This document shows, one piece after another, positions 25,795-32,984 of a stretch of 33,939 bases of DNA (within the stretch, counting starts at the first letter, position 1; each line of letters starts with the position of its first letter). Where the stretch lies: assembly GCA_018821365.1 (NCBI GenBank), contig JAHJML010000095.1, forward strand, positions 1-33,939, given 5' to 3'. The notes under the pieces are model-generated. The model was not told the DNA's origin. It was given only the letters and a program-made list of their open reading frames with translations, and did not search any database. Origin of the DNA: Actinomycetota bacterium (lineage in GTDB: Bacteria; Actinomycetota; Acidimicrobiia; Spongiisociales; UBA11373). Made by a program: the position numbers and the translations under genes.

Positions 25795-27204
25795 TCATCG
25801 GTCGACGTCTCCCAGCACCGGATCCAGCGAGGCCAGCGTCGCAATGGTGTCGGCGATCAGCGAGTCGGCCAGCATCACCGGCAGCGCCTGGACGTTGGCG
25901 AACGAGGGGGCCCGCACATGGAGGCGCCACGGCTTGGACCCTCCCGCCGACACCAGGTACATGCCCAGTTCGCCGCGGGGCGACTCGACCGCCTGGTACA
26001 CCTCGCCCTCGGGCACCTTGAAACCCTCGGTGAAGATCTTGAAGTGGTGGATGAGGGCCTCCATCGACTGGTCGAGGCGGGCCCGCGGCGGGGGGGTCAC
26101 CTTGCGATCGTCGGTGCGGTAGTCACCCGGCGGCATCCGCTCGGCGGCCTGGGCGACGATCCGCAGCGACTGGCGCATCTCGGCCATCCGGACCAGGTAG
26201 CGGTCGTAGACGTCGCCGTGGATGCCGGTGGGGACCTCGAAGTCATACTCCTCGATGCCCGAGTATGGGAAGGCCTTGCGGAGATCCCAGGCGACCCCGG
26301 CGGCCCTGGCGTTGGCCCCGGTGACCCCGAGGGCCTTGCACTCGGCGGGGGTGATCACCCCCACACCCTGGGTCCGATCCAGGAAGATCGGGTTCTCGGT
26401 GAGCAGGGTCTCGTAATCCGCCAACCCCTTGGGGACGCCTGCCAGGATCCCGGCGACGTCCTCCTCCCACCCGTCGGGGAGGTCGGCGGCGACCCCTCCG
26501 GGGCGGATGTAGTTGTGGTTCATCCGCAGGCCGGTGGTCTTCTCGAAGAAGTCGAGGATCGGTTCCCGGTCCCGGAACCCGTACAGCATCATCGACAGCG
26601 CCCCGACGTCCATCCCCTGGGTGGCGACCCACACCAGGTGGGAGGCGATCCGGTTCAATTCCGTCATCAGGATGCGGATCGCCTTGGCCCGCGGCGGCAT
26701 CTCCACGCCCAGGAGTTGCTCGACGGCCAGCGAGAAGGCCAGTTCGTTGTGGAACGGGGAGAGGTAGTCCATCCGGGTGACGTTGGTGGAGCCCTGCGCA
26801 TAGGTCAGCGTCTCGGCCGTCTTCTCCATGCCGGTGTGGAGGTAGCCGATCACCGGCTTGACCCTCCTGATGGTCTCGCCGTCCAACTCCAGGTTGAGCC
26901 GCAGCACTCCGTGGGTGGCGGGGTGCTGGGGCCCCATGTTGATGATCTGGGTCTCGGCGCCGGTGGGGACCCGTTCCTCGCCGATGTAGTCGTCGTCGAC
27001 CAGGCTCCCCATCTGCCCGGCGAGGGCGATGCCGGCGTCGCCGGGGGCCATCTCCTGGGGGCCTTCCCCGGTCCAGCGGCCCATGCCGGCCGCCGCCTCG
27101 GTGCCCGACAGCCAGAGTTCCCGCTCCTCCAGGGCGCCGGCCGGGGGCCGCTCGACGCCGGTGGCCTCGAGTTCGCCGGTGACGATGTCGGGGGGATTGC
27201 TCAT
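25795..27204 (-). CDS. nuoD: NADH-quinone oxidoreductase subunit D
   Basis: A 469-residue 49-kDa-type subunit that forms the quinone-binding cavity with NuoB. The core starts at INMGPQHPATHGVLRLNLEL and contains GYLHTGMEKTAE, the RMDYLSPFHNELAF segment and, at the C-terminus, ASLDPVLGDVDR with the usual DP...DVDR ending. Before the core lies an extra ~85-residue N-terminal region that is acidic and low-complexity (ELEATGVERPPAGALEERE and so on). The start is ATG at 27202-27204, overlapping the nuoC stop. A shorter product from an internal Met cannot be excluded. Confidence 0.95.
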   Translation of the reverse strand: MSNPPDIVTGELEATGVERPPAGALEERELWLSGTEAAAGMGRWTGEGPQEMAPGDAGIALAGQMGSLVDDDYIGEERVPTGAETQIINMGPQHPATHGVLRLNLELDGETIRRVKPVIGYLHTGMEKTAETLTYAQGSTNVTRMDYLSPFHNELAFSLAVEQLLGVEMPPRAKAIRILMTELNRIASHLVWVATQGMDVGALSMMLYGFRDREPILDFFEKTTGLRMNHNYIRPGGVAADLPDGWEEDVAGILAGVPKGLADYETLLTENPIFLDRTQGVGVITPAECKALGVTGANARAAGVAWDLRKAFPYSGIEEYDFEVPTGIHGDVYDRYLVRMAEMRQSLRIVAQAAERMPPGDYRTDDRKVTPPPRARLDQSMEALIHHFKIFTEGFKVPEGEVYQAVESPRGELGMYLVSAGGSKPWRLHVRAPSFANVQALPVMLADSLIADTIATLASLDPVLGDVDR

Positions 27205-27734
27205 CGGGCCTCGGACTCCTTGAACTGGATCGGGACCGAGCCGACCGGGGCGTCCTTGCGCAGTGGGTGGCCCTCCCACTCCTCCGGCAGCAGGATCCTG
27301 GTGAGATCGGGGTGGCCCTCGAACCTCACCCCCATCAGGTCGAACGCCTCCCGCTCGTAGAAGTTGGCGCCGGGGAACACCCCGGTCAGCGACGGCATCA
27401 CCGGATCTGGCCCCTCCAGCGCCACCTTCACCAGCAGGCGAACGGGCCGGCGCGGGTCGACCAGGTTGACCACCACCTCGTAGCGCTGCGGGCGCCGATC
27501 CAGGTGATCCACGGCGCACAGGTCGAGGAAGTAGTCGAACCCGGCCCGCCGGGCGGCGTCCACGAACCCGGCCACCTCGGCGGGGCCCACCCTGGCGATG
27601 TCGTGGCCCCGGGCCGCCTCGAACCCGGCGTTGGGGAACTCCCCGGCGAGTCCGGCCAGCACCGGGTCCTCGGTCAGGACCGCCGGAGCCTCCCCGGCCA
27701 GGGTCTCCTCGGTCACCCCGGTCTCCTCGGTCAC
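27201..27734 (-). CDS. nuoC: NADH-quinone oxidoreductase subunit C
   Basis: A 177-residue 30-kDa-type subunit. Landmarks: [38 protein letters not shown], and the signature [26 protein letters not shown]. The start is GTG (complement 27732-27734), overlapping the nuoB stop by four bases. The first 18 nt are followed by a near-exact copy, giving [11 protein letters not shown]; the second GTG (27716) is a possible alternative start. Confidence 0.95.
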   Translation of the reverse strand: MTEETGVTEETLAGEAPAVLTEDPVLAGLAGEFPNAGFEAARGHDIARVGPAEVAGFVDAARRAGFDYFLDLCAVDHLDRRPQRYEVVVNLVDPRRPVRLLVKVALEGPDPVMPSLTGVFPGANFYEREAFDLMGVRFEGHPDLTRILLPEEWEGHPLRKDAPVGSVPIQFKESEAR

Positions 27735-28201
27735 CTGGCCGCCTCCCCGCTCATCACCATGTCGTGGAGGGTGAGGATGCCGTGCATCAGCGACTGCGGT
27801 CCGGGCGGGCATCCCGGCACGTAGACGTCGACGGGGACGATCTGGTCGACGCCCTGCACCAGGGCGTAGTTGTTGAACATGCCCCCGGTCGAGGCACAGG
27901 CGCCCATCGAGATGACCCATTTGGGCTCGGGCATCTGGTCGTAGACCTGACGGAGGACCGGAGCCATCTTCTGGGAGAGCCGGCCCGCCACGATCATCAG
28001 ATCCGCCTGGCGGGGCGAGGCGCGGAACACCTCCATGCCGAAGCGGGCCAGGTCGTTGTGGGCGGCCCCGGTGGCCATCATCTCGATGGCGCAGCAGGCG
28101 AGGCCGAAGGTGGCCGGCCACATCGAACGGGTGCGGGCCCAGCGCATCCCCTTGTCGAGGGTGGTCAGCAGGATGTTGGAGTGGCCCGAGGCGGCGGCCA
28201 T
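27731..28201 (-). CDS. nuoB: NADH-quinone oxidoreductase subunit B
   Basis: A 156-residue NuoB with the N2 ligands: tandem Cys in [11 protein letters not shown], Cys of GACASTGG and Cys of [12 protein letters not shown]. It is the canonical type, unlike the left-edge copy, which has GSCANCGG. The ATG spans 28199-28201 and shares one base with the nuoA stop (TGATG). It sits at the junction of peripheral and membrane arms and delivers electrons to menaquinone. Confidence 0.96.
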   Translation of the reverse strand: MAAASGHSNILLTTLDKGMRWARTRSMWPATFGLACCAIEMMATGAAHNDLARFGMEVFRASPRQADLMIVAGRLSQKMAPVLRQVYDQMPEPKWVISMGACASTGGMFNNYALVQGVDQIVPVDVYVPGCPPGPQSLMHGILTLHDMVMSGEAAR

Positions 28202-28617
28202 CAGGCGGCCTCCTCCAACTCGGGCGCCACCACCGGGCGGTAGCGCTCCCGGCGGGGGATGTTCCAATCGAGGGCGCCCCGCCGCCAGGCGTACACCAGC
28301 GTCTCGAGCAGCAGCAGCGTGAAGATGCCGACGGCGGCCACGCCCGGCCACCCCAGCGTCTCGAAGCGGACCGCCCAGGCGAACAGGAAGACGATCTCGA
28401 TGTCGAAGATGACGAACAGCATCGCCACCAGATAGAACTTGACCGGGAAGCGCTGCACCGGATCCTGCAGCGGGACGATCCCGCACTCGTAGGGCTCCAG
28501 TTTCTCCGGGGTCGGATTGTGGGGGGCGATCAGGCGGGAGAGGATCAGCGCCACTCCGGCGAAGAGCATCGCCAGGCCAAACATGATCGCGATGGGCAGG
28601 TAGTCGGCCAGCGCCAT
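28201..28617 (-). CDS. nuoA: NADH-quinone oxidoreductase subunit A
   Basis: A 138-residue three-helix subunit, first gene of the 14-gene operon. The conserved motifs are PYECG in the loop after helix 1 and [12 protein letters not shown] in helix 2. The C-terminal tail (about residues 118-138, [17 protein letters not shown]) is longer than in the left-edge copy. The ATG at 28615-28617 is 79 nt from the stop of the MenJ-like gene, so the operon either has its own promoter there or is co-transcribed. Confidence 0.96.
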   Translation of the reverse strand: MALADYLPIAIMFGLAMLFAGVALILSRLIAPHNPTPEKLEPYECGIVPLQDPVQRFPVKFYLVAMLFVIFDIEIVFLFAWAVRFETLGWPGVAAVGIFTLLLLETLVYAWRRGALDWNIPRRERYRPVVAPELEEAA

Positions 28618-28646
28618 GGTCTCCGCAAACCCTCGGGTACGCCCGC

Positions 28647-28676
28647 AGACTAGATGCCGCGGGTCCGCTCCCGAAA
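28647..28676 (-). promoter_or_regulatory. Candidate promoter for the main nuo operon
   Basis: On the minus strand TAGTCT (complement 28647-28652) could be a -10 and TTTCGG (complement 28671-28676) a weak -35, spacer 18 nt. The -35 falls in a short hairpin, CCCGA-AAC-TCGGG (28670-28682), which lies 14 nt after the MenJ-like stop and may act as a weak terminator between the two units. The evidence is only positional and consensus-like. Confidence 0.3.
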
Positions 28677-28696
28677 CTCGGGGAACGGACGCTCGG

Positions 28697-29932
28697 CTAG
28701 GGCTCGGGACCGATCTGGACGATGCGCTCCACCATCGCGTACGCCAGTTCGGCCGGGTGGCGTTCGCCGGGCCGCAGCAGGTTCGCCATCGTCCGCAGCA
28801 CCCACTCCATCAGCGACCGGGACCGCAGCCCGGTCCGGGTCAGCGTCCGCATCACCCTCGGCCTCCCGATCGCCCTCACGAACGCCCGGGCGGTCCGGTA
28901 GTAGAGGCCGTAGGTGTCGTCGAGTTCGCTGCGGTACCCCTGCAGCAGGGTCAGGTCACCTGCCGCCAGGGCGGCGTGGACGTGGCCCGCCGCCATCCGC
29001 CCCGTCTCGTAGGCGTAGGCGATCCCCTCCCCGTTGAAGGGGTTGACGGCGCCGGCGGCATCGCCGACCAGCACCCAGTTGGGCCCCACCGTGGGACCCA
29101 CCGACAACGCCATGGGAAGCTTGCCGCCGCGCGGGTTGCTGGTGGCGGTCCCGGGCGAGAGTCCCCACGACGTGGGTGCGGTCGCCTCCAGCGACCCCAT
29201 CAGCATCGAGGTGTTGACCTCCTTCCAGCGGTGGAAGGTCGACAGCACTCCCACCCCGACGTTCACCTCTCCGTCGCCGAGGGGGAAGATCCACCCGTAG
29301 CCGGGGACGTTGGCCCCCGCCGCATCGGTGAGGCTGAGGTGGCTCTCGATGTAGTCGTCGTCGGAGCGGGGGGATGCGTAGTAGCCGCGGGCGGCCAGTC
29401 CGAAGGGCCGGTCGAAGTCGCGGGAGGCGCCGAGGCTCCTCCCGAAGCGGGACAGCGAACCGTCGGCCACCACCACCGCCGTCGGGCGGACGATCTCGGT
29501 CTCGCCGCCGGCGGTGAGTTCGACGGCCGCCAGTCGCCCGTTCTCGACGATCGGGCGGGCCTCGGTGCCGGTGCGCACCACCGCCCCCTGCTTCTCGGCG
29601 AGGCGGACCACCTCGTGGTCGAGGTCGATGCGGCGGATCACACCGCCCCAGTCGGGGTAGAGGGGGTGGTCCGGCCAGTCGAGTTCGATCATCCGGTCCC
29701 CGGCGTAGGCCCGCAACCCGCCGACCCGGTGGAATTCGGGCACCGAGAAGTCGAACCCCATCAGCATCAGTTCGTAGATGGAGCGGGGGGTGAGGCCGTC
29801 GCCGCAGGTCTTCTCGCGGGGGAACTCCTTCTTCTCCACCAGCATCACGTCGTGGCCCCGTTCGGCCAGGTGATAGGCAGCGGCGGCCCCACCGGGGCCG
29901 CCTCCGACGACGAGGACTTCGGGGTTCGGCAT
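28697..29932 (-). CDS. Geranylgeranyl reductase family FAD-dependent protein, probable menaquinone reductase
   Basis: A 411-residue flavoprotein. The N-terminal dinucleotide fold is VLVVGGGPGGAAAAYHLAERG. EKTCGDGLTPRS is the family's Cys-Gly-Asp-Gly motif. The second FAD motif is WVLVGDAAGAVNPFNGEGIAYA. Actinobacterial MenJ enzymes of this family reduce one isoprene double bond of the menaquinone side chain, and the gene directly precedes the nuo operon, whose electron acceptor would be that quinone. Plant-type ChlP activity is unlikely without any other pigment gene. The specific reaction is therefore an inference from family and context. A promoter may lie at 29979-30008; TAATCT (complement 29941-29946) would instead give an almost leaderless message. 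Confidence 0.85.
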   Translation of the reverse strand: MPNPEVLVVGGGPGGAAAAYHLAERGHDVMLVEKKEFPREKTCGDGLTPRSIYELMLMGFDFSVPEFHRVGGLRAYAGDRMIELDWPDHPLYPDWGGVIRRIDLDHEVVRLAEKQGAVVRTGTEARPIVENGRLAAVELTAGGETEIVRPTAVVVADGSLSRFGRSLGASRDFDRPFGLAARGYYASPRSDDDYIESHLSLTDAAGANVPGYGWIFPLGDGEVNVGVGVLSTFHRWKEVNTSMLMGSLEATAPTSWGLSPGTATSNPRGGKLPMALSVGPTVGPNWVLVGDAAGAVNPFNGEGIAYAYETGRMAAGHVHAALAAGDLTLLQGYRSELDDTYGLYYRTARAFVRAIGRPRVMRTLTRTGLRSRSLMEWVLRTMANLLRPGERHPAELAYAMVERIVQIGPEP

Positions 29933-30153
29933 GCGGCGTGAGATTAGGAGCGGACGGGGGGTTAGGGGTAGGCGGACGGGTATGCGACCGCCGGGGGACT
30001 CCTGTCAGAACCTCGCCGGTATCGACTTCACGTTTACCAGCCTCAGTCTGTGGGCTGACCTCCGACCGGGTCCCCCGCCCGGGGCCCCCGCATCGAACGC
30101 CCGCAGGCAGCCTCGCTTATAGTGCTGGCTTAGACGATCAAGGGGGGTCAACT
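29933..30153. promoter_or_regulatory. Divergent control region, MenJ-like gene and cobalamin cassette
   Basis: No gene is seen. For the minus-strand gene, CTGACA (complement 30003-30008) and CATACC (complement 29979-29984) are separated by 18 nt. For the plus-strand cassette, TATAGT at 30118-30123 is a good -10 with only a weak -35, and an AAGGGGGGT ribosome site lies about 7 nt before the GTG at 30154. G-rich repeated words (GCGGACGGG twice, GTTAGGGGTAGG) occur at 29950-29980. Confidence 0.35.
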
Positions 30154-31239
30154 GTGATCGCCATTCTGTGGGCCGGTCATGCCGGCCGGGCGATGGCCGG
30201 CGATTTGGCTCTGCGTGGGGCGACAGTGGCCCTGTGGAACCGCACTGCCTCCCACATCGCCGTGCTCCGTGCTCGGGGCGGTGTCGAAGTCGAGGGAGAG
30301 GTGGAGGGGTTCGGCCGCATCTCCCTCATCACCGATGACCTAGAACAGGTGCTGCGCAGCGCTCACCTGGTGATGGTCTGCGTCCCAGCCTTCGCCCACC
30401 GAGACCTGGCAGAGTGCTGCGCCCCCTACCTATGCGACCGCCAGATTGTCGTGCTCAACCCCGGCCGTACCTTCGGCGCTTTGGAGTTCAGCCGAGGCCT
30501 GCAGGCCTCGGGGTGCACGACTGGCGTTCTCGTTGCTGAGGCGGCCACCAACCTGATGACGGCCCGCTCGACTGGTCCGGCGCAGTCGCACATTGCTCGC
30601 ATCAAGCACGCCGTCCCGGTGGCCGCTCTCCGGGCCGAGAGCACGCCCGAGGTGGTGACCGCCCTGGGCGAGTGGTACCCGCAGTTCACCCCCGCCGTCA
30701 ACACGCTCGAAACCTCCTTTGCAAACGTGGGGGCGGTTATCAACCCGGCGATCACCCTGCTCAACGCCGCCCGCATCGAGAACGACCAGGGACGCTTCGA
30801 GTTCTACATGGACGGCATCAGCCCACGGGTCGCCGAGGTGCTCGCCGCCGTGGACCGGGAACGCCAGGCGGTGGCCGCCCTGCTCGGAGTCCAGGTGCCG
30901 AGTCTCGTGGAGTGGCTGGCCAGCGCCTACCGGGCCACCGGGAGTGACCTTTTCGAAGCGGTGCGGGCCAACGTGGGCTACCGGGGCATCACCGCTCCCT
31001 CCACCCTGGAGCACCGCTACATCGTGGAAGACGTGCCGATGAGCCTGGTGCCCATCGCATCGGCCGGCAAGGCCTTCGGCCTCAACACCCGGGCTATCGA
31101 GTCGCTCATCCTCCTGGCCGGCCTGATCATGGACACCAACTACTGGACCCGGGGCCGCACCCTCGAAACTCTGGGCATGGCCGGCCTCAGCCCGGGGGAG
31201 ATCCGCCGTATCGCCGAGACCGGGGTCTGGGATGGGTGA
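30154..31239 (+). CDS. NAD(P)-dependent octopine/opine dehydrogenase family protein
   Basis: A 361-residue protein. Residues 1-150 are a Rossmann domain (VIAILWAGHAGRAMAGDLAL, then beta2 VALWNR and VMVCVPAFAHRD). Residues about 160-361 are the all-helical octopine/nopaline dehydrogenase domain, including NVGAVINPAITLLNAARIE and TLEHRYIVEDVPMSLVPIAS. Enzymes of this class reduce an imine formed between an amino acid and a keto acid, or the reverse. The first Gly of the GxGxxG motif is Trp6; the other two (Gly8, Gly11) remain. I cannot place the catalytic His with confidence. The GTG start is fixed by a strong ribosome site. It overlaps the next gene by 8 nt, so the two probably act in one pathway. 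The substrate is unknown. Confidence 0.78.
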   Translation: MIAILWAGHAGRAMAGDLALRGATVALWNRTASHIAVLRARGGVEVEGEVEGFGRISLITDDLEQVLRSAHLVMVCVPAFAHRDLAECCAPYLCDRQIVVLNPGRTFGALEFSRGLQASGCTTGVLVAEAATNLMTARSTGPAQSHIARIKHAVPVAALRAESTPEVVTALGEWYPQFTPAVNTLETSFANVGAVINPAITLLNAARIENDQGRFEFYMDGISPRVAEVLAAVDRERQAVAALLGVQVPSLVEWLASAYRATGSDLFEAVRANVGYRGITAPSTLEHRYIVEDVPMSLVPIASAGKAFGLNTRAIESLILLAGLIMDTNYWTRGRTLETLGMAGLSPGEIRRIAETGVWDG

Positions 31240-32848
31240 GGGACTCCTCGTGGTGGGCGCTGCCCTGGGGGACTGCGTCCACACCGCCGGGGTACTCAAC
31301 TTCTTGGCTGTGGCCCGCAGGGCCGGATGGCACACCGAGTTCCTGGGGCCGGCCGTGCGGGTCGACCAGGTAGTGCAGGCAGCAACCCGGCACCCGGACC
31401 TGCTGGCCCTGTCGTACCGACTCACCCCCGAAGCGGCGGAGCGCCTCTTCGATCAACTCCGATCCCGCCTTGCCGACGCCGGTCTGGAGGCACAGCGCCT
31501 CGTGTTCGGCGGCACCCCAGTCACCGCCGAGATAGCGACCCGCAGCGGGCTCTTCGAAGCGGTGTTCGGGGCACCTGGCGGTCTGACGGCCGAGGAGTAC
31601 CTCGCCGGCGGGACACCGGCCACCGCCCAGCAGACGTGGGCTCAGACCTTGGCGGAGCGATGCCATCAGAAGGCGCCCCGGCCCCTCATCCGGCACCACT
31701 TCGGACTTCCCGACCTCGAAGCCACCGTGGCCGGCATCGAGCGCATCGCCGCCGCCGGGGTGGTGGACGTGGTGTCCCTGGGGCCCGATCAGAACTTCCA
31801 GGAGCACGCCTTCCACCCCGAGCGCATGGACCCCGCCCAGGACGGCGCCGGCGGGGTGCCCGTCCGTTCCCTTGATGGTCTGCGCCGTCTGTACGCCGCC
31901 ACCCGACAGGGCAACTACCCACTGATGCGGTGCTACTCGGGCACCAACGACCAGGTGGCCCTCGCCGAGGTGCTGCACCAGACCATTCGCAACGCCTGGT
32001 GTGCGGTGCCCGTGTTCTGGTACTCCGAACTCGACGGGCGCTCAGACCGTTCCCTTGAAGCCGCAATCTCCGAACAGGGAGAACTCGTCGCCTGGTGCGC
32101 CGTCCATTCGGTGCCGGTGGAGCGCAACGACCAGAACCAATGGGGCCTTCGGCACGCCTCCGATGTAGTGCAGGTGGCCACCGCTGCCCTCGCCGCCGGC
32201 CTCACTATCGCCGCCGGGGTCACCACCTACGTTCTTCAGATGATGCTCAACAACCCGCCGGGCACCTCCCCCGCCATGGACGTCGCCAAGATGAGCGCCA
32301 TGGAAGCCATGGTGAGGGGTGCCGCCGGCGAAGACGTCACCGTGCTGCGAGAACTGCGGGCCGGCCTCTTCTCCATGCCTGTCGACGAGGATCGGGCCCG
32401 GGGGCAGTTAGCGTCGGCGACCCGCACCGCCATGCTGCTCCGACCCCACATCCTCCACGTGGTCGGGCACACCGAAGCACACCATGCCGCCGGTCCTGAC
32501 GAACTCATCTCATCCTGCACCCTCGTTCACCAGGTGATCGACGACGCCCTGCTCGGCCTTCCCGATGCCCTCGCCGACCGTCGGGTGGCAGGCCGCCGAG
32601 TCCACCTCATGGATGAGGCCGGCTACCTGCTCAACGCCATCGAAGACCGCTTCCCCGGCACGCTCGCCGGCGACCCCGACGCTCTCGCTGCAGCGGTACG
32701 CTCCGGCTACCTCGATGCTCCCTACCTGGCCGGGAGCGGGGTCGCCCCCGGCCGCACGGCTACCGTCGTCGACGGCGGGTGCGACGCCGTCGACCCCGAC
32801 ACCGGCAAGACCCTCACCGAAAAGGAACGCCTGGCTCTCTTCGCCTGA
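31232..32848 (+). CDS. Cobalamin-binding-domain protein with glutamate-mutase-E-like C-terminal part
   Basis: A 538-residue protein. Residues 1-~130 look like a flavodoxin-fold B12-binding domain: LLVVGAALGDCVHTAGVLNF, then FLGPAV, LLALSYRLTP and LVFGGTP as later strands. The His expected to coordinate cobalt is His17, in Asp-x2-His-x2-Gly, one residue longer than the usual Asp-x-His-x2-Gly. Residues ~150-500 resemble a TIM barrel of the methylaspartate (glutamate) mutase E type. The tail DAPYLAGSGVAPGRTATVVDGG, VDPDTGKTLTEKERL also recalls such enzymes. It may be a radical B12 mutase with the B12 domain fused at the N-terminus. No PLP site is seen. It is translationally coupled to the opine-dehydrogenase-like gene. 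Remote homology only; no substrate assigned. Confidence 0.6.
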   Translation: MGEGLLVVGAALGDCVHTAGVLNFLAVARRAGWHTEFLGPAVRVDQVVQAATRHPDLLALSYRLTPEAAERLFDQLRSRLADAGLEAQRLVFGGTPVTAEIATRSGLFEAVFGAPGGLTAEEYLAGGTPATAQQTWAQTLAERCHQKAPRPLIRHHFGLPDLEATVAGIERIAAAGVVDVVSLGPDQNFQEHAFHPERMDPAQDGAGGVPVRSLDGLRRLYAATRQGNYPLMRCYSGTNDQVALAEVLHQTIRNAWCAVPVFWYSELDGRSDRSLEAAISEQGELVAWCAVHSVPVERNDQNQWGLRHASDVVQVATAALAAGLTIAAGVTTYVLQMMLNNPPGTSPAMDVAKMSAMEAMVRGAAGEDVTVLRELRAGLFSMPVDEDRARGQLASATRTAMLLRPHILHVVGHTEAHHAAGPDELISSCTLVHQVIDDALLGLPDALADRRVAGRRVHLMDEAGYLLNAIEDRFPGTLAGDPDALAAAVRSGYLDAPYLAGSGVAPGRTATVVDGGCDAVDPDTGKTLTEKERLALFA

Positions 32849-32984
32849 CCAACCCAGCCAACCAACACGGCGCCGCCGGCATCGTCCTCCGACAAACGCC
32901 ACCAATGACAGGCAGGATCAACCCCATGGCACGCTCCGGACGCAGACCCTCGGCGCAGCCCTCGACCGACCCGCTACGGTAACG

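Noticed and set aside
27699-27734. 18-nt duplication at the start of nuoC considered as a regulatory repeat
   Set aside because: It is coding (VTEET twice) and more simply a slippage duplication.
29941-29980. TTAGG-containing G-rich words resembling half of a DtxR/IdeR iron box
   Set aside because: Spacing does not fit the consensus and there is no inverted partner.
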